DNA from: Ascaphus truei | Taxonomy: Eukaryota > Chordata > Amphibia > Anura > Ascaphidae | DNA: 64,000 nt | Reading direction: 5' to 3' | Assembly: GCA_036426205.1 (NCBI GenBank) | Contig: WSYH01000140.1 | Coordinates: forward strand, 62,001-126,000 | In this document: positions 1-10,937 of the stretch, piece after piece | Layout of the letters: each line of letters begins with the position of its first letter | Position numbering within the stretch: position 1 is the stretch's first letter | The notes under the pieces: model-generated | Told to the model about the DNA's origin: nothing | The model's database searches: none | Seen by the model: the letters and a program-made list of their open reading frames with translations, nothing else | Made by a program: the position numbers and the translations under genes

Positions 1-7
1 TTACTTA

Positions 8-150
8 AGTAATAATTCCAGAAGAACAGGGCATTACTGGCCAATAATGCCCAGGTTGGAAGAGTTGAAGGCCAGAGGCGAAGCCGAGGGACTTTAACCC
101 AGCCAGTGCATTATTGGCCAGTAATGCCCTGTTCTGAGGGGATTATTACT
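8..150. mobile_element. Foldback MITE with ~43-bp terminal inverted repeats
   Basis: The two ends are reverse complements. Positions 23-50 and 108-135 pair perfectly over 28 bp, and the pairing continues imperfectly outward to 8 and 150. The core word is GGGCATTACTGG. The 57-bp centre is unique. It has no coding capacity, so it would be a non-autonomous DNA transposon. The superfamily is not clear because no convincing target duplication is visible. The element at 2536-2648 shares the word GGGCATTACTG in its ends and may be a relative. Confidence 0.7.
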
Positions 151-280
151 ATTATAGGCTAAATGTAGGCTTTTTTCATAAATAATAGACACTTCTGTAT
201 AGTTATATAGATTTTTTTAAATAAAATGGTAAATACATTAAACCACCGCTATGTGTATCCACACACTGCCGCCCCCTCTG

Positions 281-1440
281 TGTATTGTATTGTATGTTTT
301 TATTTATATAGCGCCATTAATGTACATAGCGCTTCACAGTAGTAATACATGGTGGTAATCAAATAAATAACAGATAATATAAATAACAGATCATGGGAAT
401 AAGTGCTTTAGACATAAAAGTAGCATTAAGGAAGAGGAGTCCCTGCCCTGAGGAGCTTACAGTCTAATTGTTAGGTAGGGAGAACGTACAGAGACAGTAG
501 GAGGGAGTTCTGGTAAGTGCGTCTGCAGGGGGCCAAGCTTTATGTGCCATGTGTTCAGAATATCCACAGTGCTATTCATATGCTTCTTTAAGCAAGTGGG
601 TCTTAAGGTGGGTCTTAAAGGGGGATAGAGAGGGTACTGAGGGGAAGGGCATTCCAGAGGTGTGGGGCAGTCAGTGAAAAAGGTTTAAGGCGGGAGAGGG
701 CTCTAGATACAAAGGGGGTAGAAAGAAGACTTCCTTGAGAAGAACGCAAGAGTCTGGATGGTGCATAACGAGAAATTAGGGCTGAGATGTAAGGAGGGGC
801 AGAAGAGTGTAAAGCTTTAAAAGTGAGGAGAAGAATGGAGTGTGAGATGCGGGATTTGAGCGGAAGCCAGGAGAGGGATTTCATGAGGGGAGATGCTGAG
901 ACAGATCTAGGAAAGAGTAGAGTGATTCTGGGAGCAGCATTTAGGATAGATTGTAGAGGAGACAGGTGAGAGGCAGGAAGGCCGGACAGCAGGAGGTTAC
1001 AGTAATCAAGACGGGAGAGAATGAGGGCCTGAGTCAGGGTTTTAGCAGTCGAGCAACAGAGGAAAGGGCGTATCTTTGTTATATTGCGGAGGAAAAAGCG
1101 ACAGGTTTTAGAAATGTTTTGAATGTGATGGGCGAATGTGAGAGAGGAGTCGAGTGTGACCCTTAGGCAGCGTGCTTGGGCTACTGGGTGAATGATCGTA
1201 GTTCCAACAGTTATGTGGAAGGAGGTAGTAGGGCCAGGTTTGGGAGGAAGTATGAGGAGCTCTGTTTTAGCCATGTTTAGTTTAAGGCGGCGGAGGGCCA
1301 TCCAGGATGATATAGCAGAGAGACATTCAGAAACTTTGGTTTGTACAGCAGGTGTAAGGTCGGGTGTTGAAAAGTATATTTGTGTGTTATCGGCATAGAG
1401 GTGATAATTAAACCCAAAAGATGTTATTAGGTCACCTATA
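281..1440 (-). mobile_element. LINE relic (L2/CR1/Rex1-like), 5'-truncated, 3' end intact
   Basis: Read on the minus strand this is the 3' part of a non-LTR retrotransposon. It holds the end of the reverse-transcriptase coding region (1440 to about 615), a 3' UTR with the phrase GAGGAGCTTACAG reversed, and a terminal ATACA-type tail repeat at 281-297. The 5' end runs into a CA microsatellite at 1441, so it is truncated. Related copies lie at 3193-3385, 6405-7446, 8345-8512 and 51356-52385, so this family is frequent here. The superfamily call rests on the reverse-transcriptase protein pattern; the exact clade is uncertain. Confidence 0.85.
615..1440 (-). pseudogene. LINE reverse transcriptase C-terminal fragment
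   Basis: The minus-strand frame is open for about 275 codons and reads as the C-terminal half of a non-LTR reverse transcriptase. Near its start it has YADNTQIYF, where an active enzyme of this type has YADDTQ, so the second catalytic aspartate is lost. Later it has ILSRLDYCNLLLSGLP and LSWLPLKSRI, typical of the thumb and C-terminal region of L2/CR1-like elements. The frame ends early in LSTLSIPL because a short deletion shifts it. The copy at 6876-7199 continues instead to a natural end, KTHLLKEAYE. The apparent N-terminus is translated CA repeat and is not real. This is a dead retrotransposon gene, not a host gene. Confidence 0.85.
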
Positions 1441-1459
1441 CACACACACACCCTGCAGT

Positions 1460-1552
<93 letters not shown>

Positions 1553-1634
1553 GCTGCTTCACCCATAAACACTGCTGCTGATACGGACACACACACACAC
1601 ACTGGAGCTCTATGCACACACACAGCAGCTCTAT
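1441..1634. repeat. CA dinucleotide microsatellite
   Basis: A nearly pure CA run fills 1465-1550, with shorter interrupted CA tracts on both sides up to 1634. Open frames across it encode only Thr-His or Cys-Val repeats and are not genes. Confidence 0.97.
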
Positions 1635-1635
1635 A

Positions 1636-1965
1636 CAGGCATACCCTGCTTTAAGGACACTCACTTTAAGTACACTCGCGAGTAAGTACATCTCGCTCAA
1701 TAGGCAAACGGCAGCTCACGAATGCGCCTGTCAGCACATCCTGAACAGCAATACCGGCTCCCTACCTGTACCGAAGCTGCGCAAGCGGGGAGACTATAGA
1801 ACTTGTTACAGTTGTGTTATTTACATCAGTTATGCACGTATATGACGATTGCAGTACAGTACATGCATCAATACGCGGGGAAAAGGTAGTGCTTCACTTT
1901 AAGTACATTTTCACTTTACATACATGCTCCGGTCCCATTGCGTACGTTAATGCGGGGTATGCCTG
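1636..1965. mobile_element. Tc1/mariner-like MITE (CAGGCATACC ends), copy 1
   Basis: The element begins CAGGCATACC and ends GGTATGCCTG, flanked on both sides by TA (1634-1635 and 1966-1967). This is the target duplication expected of Tc1/mariner-type transposons. Internally it has CTTTAAG-rich subterminal repeats such as TCACTTTAAGTACA near both ends. A second copy of similar length lies at 27536-27856. No transposase is encoded. Confidence 0.75.
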
Positions 1966-1967
1966 TA

Positions 1968-2250
1968 CACACACCACACCACCTCTACACACAAACACAC
2001 ACACAGCAGCTCTACACACACACACACACACACACAAACTGCTGCTACACACAAACTCTGCTGCTACACCCATACACACTGACACACACACACACACTGC
2101 AGCTCTGCGCGCACACACACACACACAACACAGCATCTCTACACACACACAAACTCTGCTGCTGCTGCTGCTACTACACACATACAGCACACCACACACA
2201 CTGCTGCTGCTACACCCATAAACACTGACTCTCGCACACACACAGAAACT
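1968..2250. repeat. Compound CA / CTG microsatellite
   Basis: This is a degenerate tract built of ACACAC runs, the word TACACACA and short CTG runs (CTGCTGCTGCTGCTG near 2157). Long frames on both strands are artefacts of the repeat. Confidence 0.93.
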
Positions 2251-2535
2251 GCAGCCACAAACAAACTGCAGACAGCCACTTACTTACTTTGCAGACTCAC
2301 CGCCCCTCCCCCCAATTCAACTGAATCTGCTCAGTCACGCAGTCAATCTCGGTCAGCTCTGTTTCACGAGGGAGGGGGAGGAGTCAACCCATGGCTGATA
2401 CTTCCTGACCATTCCCCTGCCCTGTCTCAGAGCTATTCCTGTCTTCTGACCAATCCCCTGCCCTGTCTCAGAGCTGTTCTGAAAGCTGATTGGCTGGAAA
2501 TAAACACCTTGAAAATATACACAATGCAAGCTGCA
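2251..2535. other. No gene seen; short direct duplication
   Basis: Two near-identical 28-bp words, starting GACCATTCCCCTG and GACCAATCCCCTG, lie at 2407-2434 and 2448-2475. Nothing else is recognisable. Confidence 0.6.
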
Positions 2536-2648
2536 AAAATTCCGGGCATTACTGATTTGGTCTAAATTCCGGGCATTAACCAATCAGAGAGCAGGGATTT
2601 CAATAATACCAATCAGAGAGCAGGGATTTCAGTAATGCCCGGAATTTT
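2536..2648. mobile_element. Short foldback MITE
   Basis: A 19-bp perfect inverted repeat with the core TTCCGGGCATTACTG occupies 2536-2554 and 2630-2648. Between the ends there is a degraded second copy of the end (TTCCGGGCATTA at 2566-2577) and two copies of the word AATCAGAGAGCAGGGATTTC. The ends share GGGCATTACTG with the element at 8-150. Confidence 0.7.
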
Positions 2649-2876
2649 ACTGCTTTGGTAAAACATTTTATTAATGAAGACAATAAGGAAATTATTTGGT
2701 CACTGTCACGTTAATGCCCATGAACTATTCAGTGTATTAGCCGTGCAGCAATTAAAGGGGTTTATCTGCCGTTTTGAAAGTGCCTGTTTTTTCCCCTCTG
2801 TCTCGGGAGGTTATCAAAGTCAAATCTGGCCAATATTAATGGGTCAACTGTATTAGTCAATGAAGCCAGATTTTCT

Positions 2877-3042
2877 CTCCTCAAGACACCCCAAAATATC
2901 AGGTCTTCATGATCATGCTTCAGTACAGATGATGCAGTCTTTGACTGAGCCACTGATTGAGTCACATGTGCTGTGTCGGGGATATCATGAAACTGACGGG
3001 GGGAGGTGGCAGTCTTGAGGACTGGAGTTGAAAACACCTGAA
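2877..3042. mobile_element. Degenerate hAT MITE
   Basis: The text resembles the better preserved hAT MITEs of this window (5596-5754, 41331-41501, 49677-49914). It has CTCAAGA near the left end, a central TTGACTGAGCCACTGATTGA, GGGGATATC, and TTGAGGACTGGAGTTG near the right end. The terminal repeats are eroded and I could not fix the exact ends. Confidence 0.55.
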
Positions 3043-3192
3043 TTAATCCATGAAGGAACGATATGTTTGCAAAGGGAGTGCCAGGTGACAATGTGCTTGG
3101 ATACAGATGTGGCTGGATCTGGCCATACATAGCTTATGGGTAGCTCCGCTGGCTGATACAGTATACTGTACATCTCATGCACTGACTTGACC

Positions 3193-3385
3193 CCTTGCAG
3201 ACAAAGCTACCATAACACCCTCCTACTGTCTCTAAGTTCTCCCTACTTACCACTTAGATTGTAAGCTCTTCGGGGCAGGGACTCCTTTTCCTATTGTTAC
3301 TTTCATATCTGATACGCTTATTGCCACTGTTCTATTATGTCACGTGTATTACTGCTGTGAAGCTCTATGTACCTAGATGGCACAA
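3193..3385 (+). mobile_element. LINE 3'-end fragment
   Basis: The 3' UTR of the LINE family seen at 281-1440 and 6405-7446 is recognisable in plus orientation: CTCCTACTGTCTCTAAG, then GATTGTAAGCTCTTCGGGG, GCAGGGACTCC, and GTGTATTACTGCTGTGAAG near the 3' end. It carries only the non-coding tail and ends in a CATA repeat. Confidence 0.75.
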
Positions 3386-3434
3386 TATACATACATACAC
3401 ACATACATACACACATACATACATACATACATAC
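3386..3434. repeat. CATA tetranucleotide microsatellite
   Basis: A run of CATA/CACA units follows the LINE tail directly, so it may have grown from the retrotransposon's 3' terminal repeat. Confidence 0.9.
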
Positions 3435-3671
3435 TTTCCTGGGTGCAATAGGGTGCAACCAGTAGGGCATTCTCTATTTCCTTACTGTTTTGCCAAATGC
3501 AAGGTAAATAAAATATGATGTGCCTCAAGGATAAAGAATATAGATATTTGACATGACGTCAGGCGTATTAAATGATGCCAAATATGCCAGGGTAGTTTCT
3601 ATGCATCTGTCACATACAGTACATGTTTTGCCCTCAAAGATTAAAGTTATCCCATTATTCCCTTTCTCCTA

Positions 3672-4372
3672 TGTAACCCATGTTCACCCACCCACAGGGA
3701 GAATCACCGCTGTTACCTGGTGTTGGTGCTACCTGTTTGGTTCACAGGAAGCATCCGCTGGTGTTGTTTGGGGATAGACAGGACAGGCTTTCAGTGCTGT
3801 ACCAGTTCTTTCTCACTGGTACAGGGCCTATCATACTCCCTTCCTGAAGAACTGCAGCCTCAGGCAGGAGTATATAACAGCAACTTGGTTCTTTATTTCG
3901 GCAAGATACAGTACAGCAACAGCATACTGACATTTCTTAGCAAGAGAGACTCACTCCCACTGGACCCTACATAACCCAGCAGAAGATCACCTCGCAGCTT
4001 GCTGCTCTCTTTGTCCCTGGACTCAACCCCCACGGCTTGAGGCACCAAAGGTCTGTCCTTGACTCCCACACTCACTGGTGGAATGTGGGGTAGCCGATCC
4101 CACTCCCCTGAGTGGAAGGAAGATGAACCAGAGCCCTGGCTCCATACAACTGACTAAATTTAGGCTTTGCAGCTCCTTTTGTACCCAGGGGAGGGTCCTA
4201 GGTCTGAGCCCATGATAGGACACTACCCAGGCCTTAGGCCCACCCCCCTGTCACTTAATGGAGTTGTTTACTGCAGGAGCATGGGCAGATTGAACCCTAG
4301 CACTGCCTGTGCTGGTACCAGGACTTGCGTGTTGGGCAGAGGATTAGTAGCCCAGGCGATACCTGGCTACAC
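3672..4372 (-). mobile_element. Solo LTR (TGTAACCC...GGCTACA family), copy 1
   Basis: The element starts TGTAACCC and ends GGCTACA, the TG...CA ends expected of an LTR, and both sides carry the 4-bp duplication CCTA (3668-3671 and 4373-4376). On the minus strand it contains an AATAAA polyadenylation signal near 3893, so the LTR is in minus orientation. Two more LTRs with the same ends lie at 54563-55343 and 57704-58606. There is no internal gag or pol sequence beside it, so it is a solo LTR left by recombination. The superfamily (endogenous retrovirus or Ty3-like) cannot be decided. Confidence 0.8.
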
Positions 4373-4376
4373 CTAC

Positions 4377-5064
4377 AAATGCAATGTGAGTGCGGCATTA
4401 TTCCAGGGGTTACGGGGAGAAAGTTATAGTATTTTATATTCTGGGATTAAGGCATGTTAGATCTAAAATCCTGCTCAGTTGCAATCTCTGGTGACATTTT
4501 TATAAGTGAGAGTTTAAGATGCAAGAGGTTTGGGACAGAGGCAAAGTGTGAGCATATTAACCATGCCTTTGGGATATCAAAAATTGAATTCAACATAGAG
4601 GGGTGTTATGCCAAATAATACATGGATTCTCTTTGAAGGAATTTAGTATGTGATAACATACCTATGCGTTTGTTTTTATCCCGTTATTTTCTGAAACGGT
4701 TTGGATTTATATATTGTACGTCTTAGAAAGGTTCTTTTTCTCTAAACAAGCACTGTACCACACTTTGTATATTAAATCTAAAATGTAGTAATTACTGTCT
4801 TTGGGCCTTAATTGAATCTAGTACCTTCTCGAAAAGATTAACCGCATTTTCAAACACTTTTTGCTACAATGGGTTGTTGTTGTTGTTGTTGTTAATTACA
4901 TAGTTTTCCAATAAACAGAGAGTCAAGAAATTTGAGGGAAGACTTCACTTGTTCTTGAAGATGGCATCATATTGTGGTGTAGTGTGACCATTTTGGGGAG
5001 ATGTTGCTCAAGTTGACACAAGTCACGTGCTCACAGGTGAGACGTTCGTGACACTGATTTTTAA
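4377..5064. other. No gene or recognised repeat
   Basis: AT-rich unique-looking sequence. The only structure I see is a short TTG run (GTTGTTGTTGTTG near 4872). Confidence 0.6.
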
Positions 5065-5072
5065 CTTTTAGA

Positions 5073-5577
5073 TAGTGTTGGACCACCGGGTCCTACATTT
5101 TTTTTTTTTAAACTGGGTAACGGGTACCTGGAGGATTTGGCACCTTGTAGCCGACCACACCGGTTTTTCACTTACCTGGGGGTGGAGGAAACTTACCTGG
5201 GGTGGAGGAAGCCCGCGGCGACATCTGAACAGGTAAGCAGAGGTGCGGAGGTGGTGGGTTAGCATCAGCGGCTGTCCAATAGGAAAGCTTCTTCTCCTGC
5301 TCTGGTCACATGGTCCCAGCTCACAGTGCAGTATGGAGTCCTGCAGCTCCCGCGCGGGCTCCACATGACCGCTGATGCTGCCCCACCGCCCCCGCACCTC
5401 TGCTTACCTGTTCAGATGTCCACGCGGGCTTCCAGCAGGTAAGTAACAGATACTTTTCAACTACCCTGACATTACCCGGATACCCGGTGCCGGGTCCACT
5501 TTCCAGCTGCCGGGTCCGGGTAATTTCCGGGTAGCTGAAAAGCCGCCGGGTACTGGGTAGTACCCGGTACATCACTA
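5073..5577. mobile_element. hAT-type palindromic MITE with perfect 8-bp TSD
   Basis: The ends are inverted copies of TAGTGNTG followed by CCGGGT-rich DNA. The flanks carry the identical 8-bp word CTTTTAGA (5065-5072 and 5578-5585), the size expected for hAT insertion. The interior is itself palindromic: the stretch GCAGAGGTGCGGAGG near 5237 is mirrored by CCCGCACCTCTGC near 5391. It is GC-rich and has no transposase. Confidence 0.85.
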
Positions 5578-5595
5578 CTTTTAGACCTTTTAGGG

Positions 5596-5754
5596 CAGGG
5601 GTGGGCATCTGCAATCTGCATGGGCCACCAACAGTTCAGGTTTTAAGAATCTCTGCTTAAGCACAATCAGTGGTTTTCCACCTGTGCTCAAGCAGGGATA
5701 TCCTGAAAACCTGACCTGTTGGTGGCCCTTGAGGACTGCAGTTGCCCAATCCTA
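5596..5754. mobile_element. hAT MITE with perfect 8-bp TSD
   Basis: It begins CAGGGGTGGGCA and ends in a decayed complement of that sequence. TTTTAGGG flanks it at 5588-5595 and 5755-5762. Internally it has the family phrases GGCCACCAACAG and GGGATATCCTGAAAACCTG. It lies only ten bases after the TSD-bearing edge of the previous hAT element. Confidence 0.85.
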
Positions 5755-5762
5755 TTTTAGGG

Positions 5763-6390
5763 TGAGTGTGAATTAGAAGTGTCATCACAGTGCCCACAGC
5801 ATCTAAAATCTGGGAACCACAACCCCAATTCTAGTGATTAAATAACTTGCATGTGAGCACTGAACACTCCTTTAGAAGAAAAGGACGCCATAGTTGCATT
5901 CACCCTTGTGCCCAAATCTGGTGAATATGGTTTGCCTCCCAGCATCAACTCCTCTGTGTGTGAAACCGTCGCCTACGTTTATGAATTTGGCTTAATTTGA
6001 ATGTTCGCTACTGGCACAAAAAAAAACACCTTCAAAAACAGCCAACCATGAATATCTTGGGAGCAAACATTGACATCCAGTTTAATTGACGTAGCCAATA
6101 GTTGTGTTAAATAGTGTCTGCTGATATAGGTCTATACCTTGCAATCTATACCTTGAAAAGAAGGTTTCTATACCAAGGATTGAAGTGCAGCTGGCAATTT
6201 ATCTATTTGATGAATGTTTACAACTACAGTATATCCTAACTCTATTAAGGAAGGACATGGGGAATAGACCAAAAACTACATTAGGAGGTGGTTCTGGGTC
6301 ACCAACTCTCAGACAGTAATGATCTACAATACTAGCCATGCTTATCAAGTCTAACATCTAGCTATTTTAGCTAACATTTATTTCACTATA
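5763..6390. other. No gene or recognised repeat
   Basis: Unremarkable AT-rich DNA with no long open frame. Confidence 0.55.
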
Positions 6391-6404
6391 TAGCGGTTCA
6401 TACT

Positions 6405-7446
6405 TATACCCGACCTTACACCTGCTGTACAAACCAAAGTTTCTGAATGTCTCTCTGCTATATCATCCTGGATGGTCCTCCACCACCTTAAACTCAACAT
6501 GGCTAAAACAGAGCTCCTCATACTTCCTCCCAAACCTGGCCCTACTACCTCCTTCCACATTACTGTTGGTACTAGATAATTCACCCTGTAGCCCAAGCAC
6601 GCTGCCTAGGGGTCACACTCGACTCCTCTCTCACATTCGCCCCTCACATTCAAAACATATCTAAAAACTGTCGCTTTTTCCTCCGCAATATAACTAAGAT
6701 ATGCCCTTTCCTCTGTTACTCGACTGCTAAAACTCTAACTCAGGCCCTCATTCTCTCCCGTCTTTATTACTGTAACCTCCTGCTGTCCGGCTTTCCTACC
6801 TCTCACCTGTTTCCCCTAAACACTGCTGCCAGAATCACTCTACTCTTTCCTAAATCTGTCTCCGCGTCTCCCCTCATGAAATCCCTCTCCTGGCTTCCGA
6901 TCAAATCCCGCATCTTACACTCCATTCTTCTCCTCACTTTTAAAGCTTTACACTCTTCTGCCCCTCCTTACATCTCAGCCCTATTTTCTCGTTATGCACC
7001 ATCCAGACTCTTGCGTTCTCCTCAAGGATGTCTTCTTTCTACCCCCTTTGTATCTAAAGCTCTCTCCCGCCTTAAACCTTTTTCACTGACTGCCCCACAC
7101 CTCTGGAATGCCCTTCCCCTCAGTACCCGACTTGCGCCCTCTCTATCCACCTTTAAGACCGACCTTAAGACACACTTGCTTAAAGAAGCATATGAATAAC
7201 ACTGTGGATATTCTGAACACATGATACATAAAGCTTGGCCCCCTGCAGAAGCACTTACCAGAACTCCCTCCTACTGTCTCTGTACGTTCTCCCTACCTAC
7301 CAATTAGACTGTAAGCTCCTCGGGGCAGGGACTCCTCTTCCTTAATGTTACTTTTATGTCTGAAGCACTTATTCCCATGTTCTGTTATTTATATTATCTG
7401 TTATTTATTTGATTACCACATGTATTACTACTGTGAAGCACTATCT
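6405..7446 (+). mobile_element. LINE relic (L2/CR1/Rex1-like), 5'-truncated
   Basis: This is a plus-strand copy of the LINE at 281-1440. Homology starts near CCCGACCTTACACCTGCTG and runs through the reverse-transcriptase C-terminus to a 3' UTR with ACTGTAAGCTCCTCGGGG and GTATTACTACTGTGAAGCAC. The first half of the coding part contains stops and frameshifts (for example TAG in the phrase ACTAGATAATTC). The last 107 codons stay open. Confidence 0.85.
6876..7199 (+). pseudogene. LINE reverse transcriptase C-terminal end
   Basis: An open stretch of 107 codons begins MKSLSWLPIKSRILHSILLL and ends KTHLLKEAYE. It matches the end of the minus-strand copy at 615-1440 but keeps the natural C-terminus that copy lost. 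It is the tail of a truncated retrotransposon protein and lacks the catalytic part. The methionine at its start is internal to the family protein, not a real start. Confidence 0.8.
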
Positions 7447-8340
7447 CCTTATGGTGATATCACTGGTCACAAGACCTGCAAGGGATTGGCAATCCCTTCT
7501 GTACAGTCATCTTACATCACATGATGGGGAGCAGCAATACCAGAGTGATCCCACCTCGTTAACCCATTAAGGCCGTTAACTCTTGCAGTACTTTGTCGTC
7601 CCCAAGGGTCTGCTGGATTCATCCTGATCAGCTACTTATATTTATCATTTTTTTTGTTTCAAATAGCTTTTAGTTTTACGCATAGTATAAATAAGACATC
7701 AGAGAGCCAACAATATTACCGTGCAATCATTCTTATACATTGAGAGAGGGCAACCAAGAAGGACAGGGGGGGGGGGTTGATGGAGAGAAGGGGAGAGAGG
7801 GGACCTCCTCCTCTCCACAACCGTGTGGATTTTCTGTTTGACTGTTTTGTATTATATGTTGTATTACATTTAGTACCCCAGCCAAGGATCCCATGTTTTA
7901 TAACATTAGTCTGTAGAATGTTTTAGGAACGCTGTCTGTTTTTCCACCCGCATCACCTTGGCTATTCTTTTGAATATTTATCTGTTTTTAATGTTGGATT
8001 CATAATTGCTATATAAACAATGGACAACCCATAGGCAAATACCCACCACCAATTTTCAGGGCAGACAACGTGTCTGATCACCAGAAATTAGATTGTAAAA
8101 ACCCTGCAAAGCTTTTATTGACGATGGGGAAAGTTCAGTTATACAACATTAACACATACTTAAACTTGTCTTATTTTATTTGCAAGGTGTCAATCTGCTA
8201 CCTTTATTCCATGAAACATGCCACTGACCTTATCTGACTGCAGTCCAAGGATGGACTGCACTTTTTATATAACAAATACTATAACAAGAAGGCAGATATC
8301 TGTGTATACAAACACTGTAGACATGTTAATTCCATACACA
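7447..8340. other. No gene or recognised repeat
   Basis: Unique-looking AT-rich DNA. A G-run lies at about 7767-7776. Confidence 0.55.
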
Positions 8341-8344
8341 CAGA

Positions 8345-8512
8345 TTGTAGGCTCTCCGAGCTGGGACTTTTTCCCCTCTGACAAATTTTGTGTTTGAAGC
8401 TCTTATTCCCGTTGTGCTTTGTGTAGGACACTTGTTTTATTGTTCCGTCTGTTTACAAATGGGAAGCGCTATGTGCATGGATGGCGCTATAAAAGTATCT
8501 ACTGTATAATAT
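8345..8512 (+). mobile_element. LINE 3'-end fragment
   Basis: A diverged LINE 3' UTR: GATTGTAGGCTCTCCGAGC, then GAAGCTCTTATTCCC, and near the end GGAAGCGCTATGTGCATGG followed by GGCGCTATAAAA. Non-coding tail only. Confidence 0.65.
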
Positions 8513-8515
8513 AAT

Positions 8516-8890
8516 GTGGAAATCAGAAAATGTGTTAGAGTAGCGTGGAGAAGAAAGGCTTGCAACCACAGTACCTGGGAAATCATTGTTGAGGATTTCA
8601 TCCAGAAATGGGCTGACAAGGGCTGAAGATATATATACAAGATGGAATGGTGTTGTATACAGTGTTTTGTAATTTGAGTCAGTTATGTACATTCCTAGCA
8701 AACACTGCTTATGTAATCCTTTTTACAAAACTTCTCTTGCACCAATTTATGGTGAATAAGGGAAGTTCCAGTGCTAACAATGTGCATTTTTATTTCCATT
8801 TACATATTTTTATTGAGCACTTTTTTTTTTACTTCAATTTTTATTGTTTTTTGTTTACAAGGCATTGCACTTCATCTTACTATAAATTTC
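8516..8890. other. No gene seen
   Basis: AT-rich DNA with T-runs near 8819-8830. An open frame starting at 8647 crosses this segment but its later part is translated C-rich repeat, so I do not call it. Confidence 0.5.
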
Positions 8891-8952
8891 TGAAAGTGTC
8901 CTATGTGTCCGTGTCTGTATGTGTCTCCCTGTGTCCCTCCCTGTGTCCCAAC

Positions 8953-8991
8953 GGCAATCTCATTGGACCTTGGGCCAGGCCAATGAGATTG
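8953..8991. repeat. Short inverted repeat with paired CCAAT words
   Basis: CAATCTCATTGGACCT is mirrored by AGGCCAATGAGATTG a few bases later, making a stem of about 15 bp with one or two mismatches. A further CTCATTGGCC follows near 9021. It lies in the GC-rich lead-in to the C-rich minisatellite. Confidence 0.65.
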
Positions 8992-9049
8992 CTGCCTTGG
9001 GCCGCCCGCCCCCGCACACCTCTCATTGGCCTGAGGCGGAGTGACGGGC

Positions 9050-9865
9050 CAACACACACACACACACACACACACCCCCCCTCCCCGATGCTCCACTCAC
9101 CCCCCCTCCTCCCCGATGCTCCACTCACCCCCCCCTCCCTCCCTGATGCTCTACTCACCCCCCCTCCCCGATGCTCCACTCACCTCCCCCCTCCCTCCCG
9201 ATGCTCTACCTACTCACCCCCCCTTCCCCTATGCCCATCACCTCCCCCCCCTCGCCTCCCCTATGCTCCCTCACTCCCCCCCTCCCTCCCCTAGCTCCCT
9301 CACCTCCCCCCTCCCTCCCTATATGCTCTACTCACCTTCCCTCCCCCCCCTCCCACATGCTCCACTCATCTCCCCCCCCCCATGCTCCACTCATCTCCCC
9401 CCCCCATGCTCCACTCACCTCCCCCCGATGCTCCACTCACCTCCCCCCCATGCTCCACTCACCTCCCCCCGATGCTCCCTCACCTCCCCCCCCCCCGATG
9501 CTCCACTCACCTCCCCCCTGCTCCACTCACCTCCCCCCGATGCTCCACTCACCTCCCCCCATGCTCCACTCACCCCTCCCCCCCATGCTCCACTCACCTC
9601 CCCCCCCCCTCCCTCCTCCACTCCCCTCCCCCCCTATGCTCCTCACCTCACCCCGCCCCCCCCCCCCCGATTCCCCCTCCCGCTCCGTCCCCCCCCCCTC
9701 TCTCCCTCCCCCCCCCCCCCCGCGCCCCCCCCCCTCCGACTCCCCTCCCCGAGCCTGCCCCCCCCTCTCTCCCCTCACCCCCCCCTTGCTCCCCTCCCCC
9801 CGTCCTCCCTCCCCTCCCCCCCCCTGCTCCCACCCCTCCCCCCCCTTGATTGCTCCCACTCACAT
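9050..9865. repeat. C-rich minisatellite (GATGCTCCACTCACCTCCCC units)
   Basis: After a short CA run, tandem degenerate units of about 20-30 bp, each built on ATGCTCCACTCACC plus a C-run, fill the segment. It decays into nearly pure CCCCTCC toward 9850. The complementary strand is G-run rich and could form G-quadruplexes. Long Pro/Ser-rich frames here are repeat artefacts. Confidence 0.93.
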
Positions 9866-10937
9866 CCCTGTTGTGGGAACTGTGTGTGTGTGGGCCTGTG
9901 TGACACGTGTGACACTGTGTGCACTGGTGTCACTGTGTGTGTCACTGTGTGTCACTGTGTGTGTTGTGTGTGTGTGTTGGGGGTGTGTGTGTGTGTGTGT
10001 TTGTTTGTTCTGTGTTGTGTGTGACACTGTGTGTGTTGTGGACACGGTGTGACACGTGTGACCACTGTGTGACACCTGTGTGCACTGTGTGACTGGTGTG
10101 TGTGGGACACTGGTGTGTGTGGGACACTGTGGTGTGTGGTTGTTGTGTTGTGTGTGTGTGTGTGGGACACTGTGTGTGTGTGTGTGTGTGTGGGGTGGGG
10201 GACACTGTGTTGTGTGTGTGTTGTGGGACAACTGGGTGTGTGTTGTGTGTGTGTGTGGTGGGACACTGTTGTGTGTGTGTTGTGTGGGGGACACTGTGTG
10301 TGTGTGTGGTGTGTGGGGGCTGGTTGTGTGTGTGTGTGTGTGTGGTGTGTTTGGGAACACTGTTTGTGTGTGTGTGGGGGGGGGGACACTGTGTGTGTGT
10401 GGTGGTTGGGGGGGACACTGTGTTGTGTGTGGTGTGTGTTTGTGTATGTGGTGACACTGTGTGTGGTTGTGTGGTGTGACACTGTGTGTTGTTGTGTTGT
10501 GTGTGGGGGGGGGGGACACTGTTGTGTGTGTGGACCTGTGTGTGTGTGTGGGACACTGTGTGTGTGTGTGTGTGTGTGGACACTGTTGTGTGTGTGGGAC
10601 ACTGTGTGTGTGTTGGGACACGTGTGTTGGTGTGGTGTGTTGTGTGTGTTGTGTGGGTGTGTGGTGTGTGTGTGGGTGTGGTGTGTGTGTGTGTGTGTGT
10701 GTGTGGTGTGTTGTGTGTGTGTGTGGTTGACCTGTGTGACAACTGTGGACCACTGTGTGTGTGTGATACACTGTGTGTGTGTTGTGCCACTGTGTGTGTG
10801 TGATACACTGTGGTGTGTGGGAACGACTGTGTTGTGGGACACTGTTGTGTGGACACTGTGTGTTGGTGGGACACTGTGTGTGTGGGACCTGTGTTGTTGG
10901 GGACACTGTGTGTGTGTGTGTGGACACTGTTGTGTGT
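9866..10937. repeat. TG-rich degenerate minisatellite (GGGACACTGTGTGTG units)
   Basis: Units of variable length, each a GGGACACTG word plus a TG run, cover about 1.1 kb. Alternating TG tracts favour Z-DNA. Frames through it encode only Cys-Val or Thr-His strings. Confidence 0.93.

Noticed and set aside
1421..2241. Overlapping open frames of up to 135 codons on both strands
   Set aside because: They translate CA and CTG microsatellites (Thr-His, Cys-Val, Leu-Leu runs) and the MITE between them; no coding signature.
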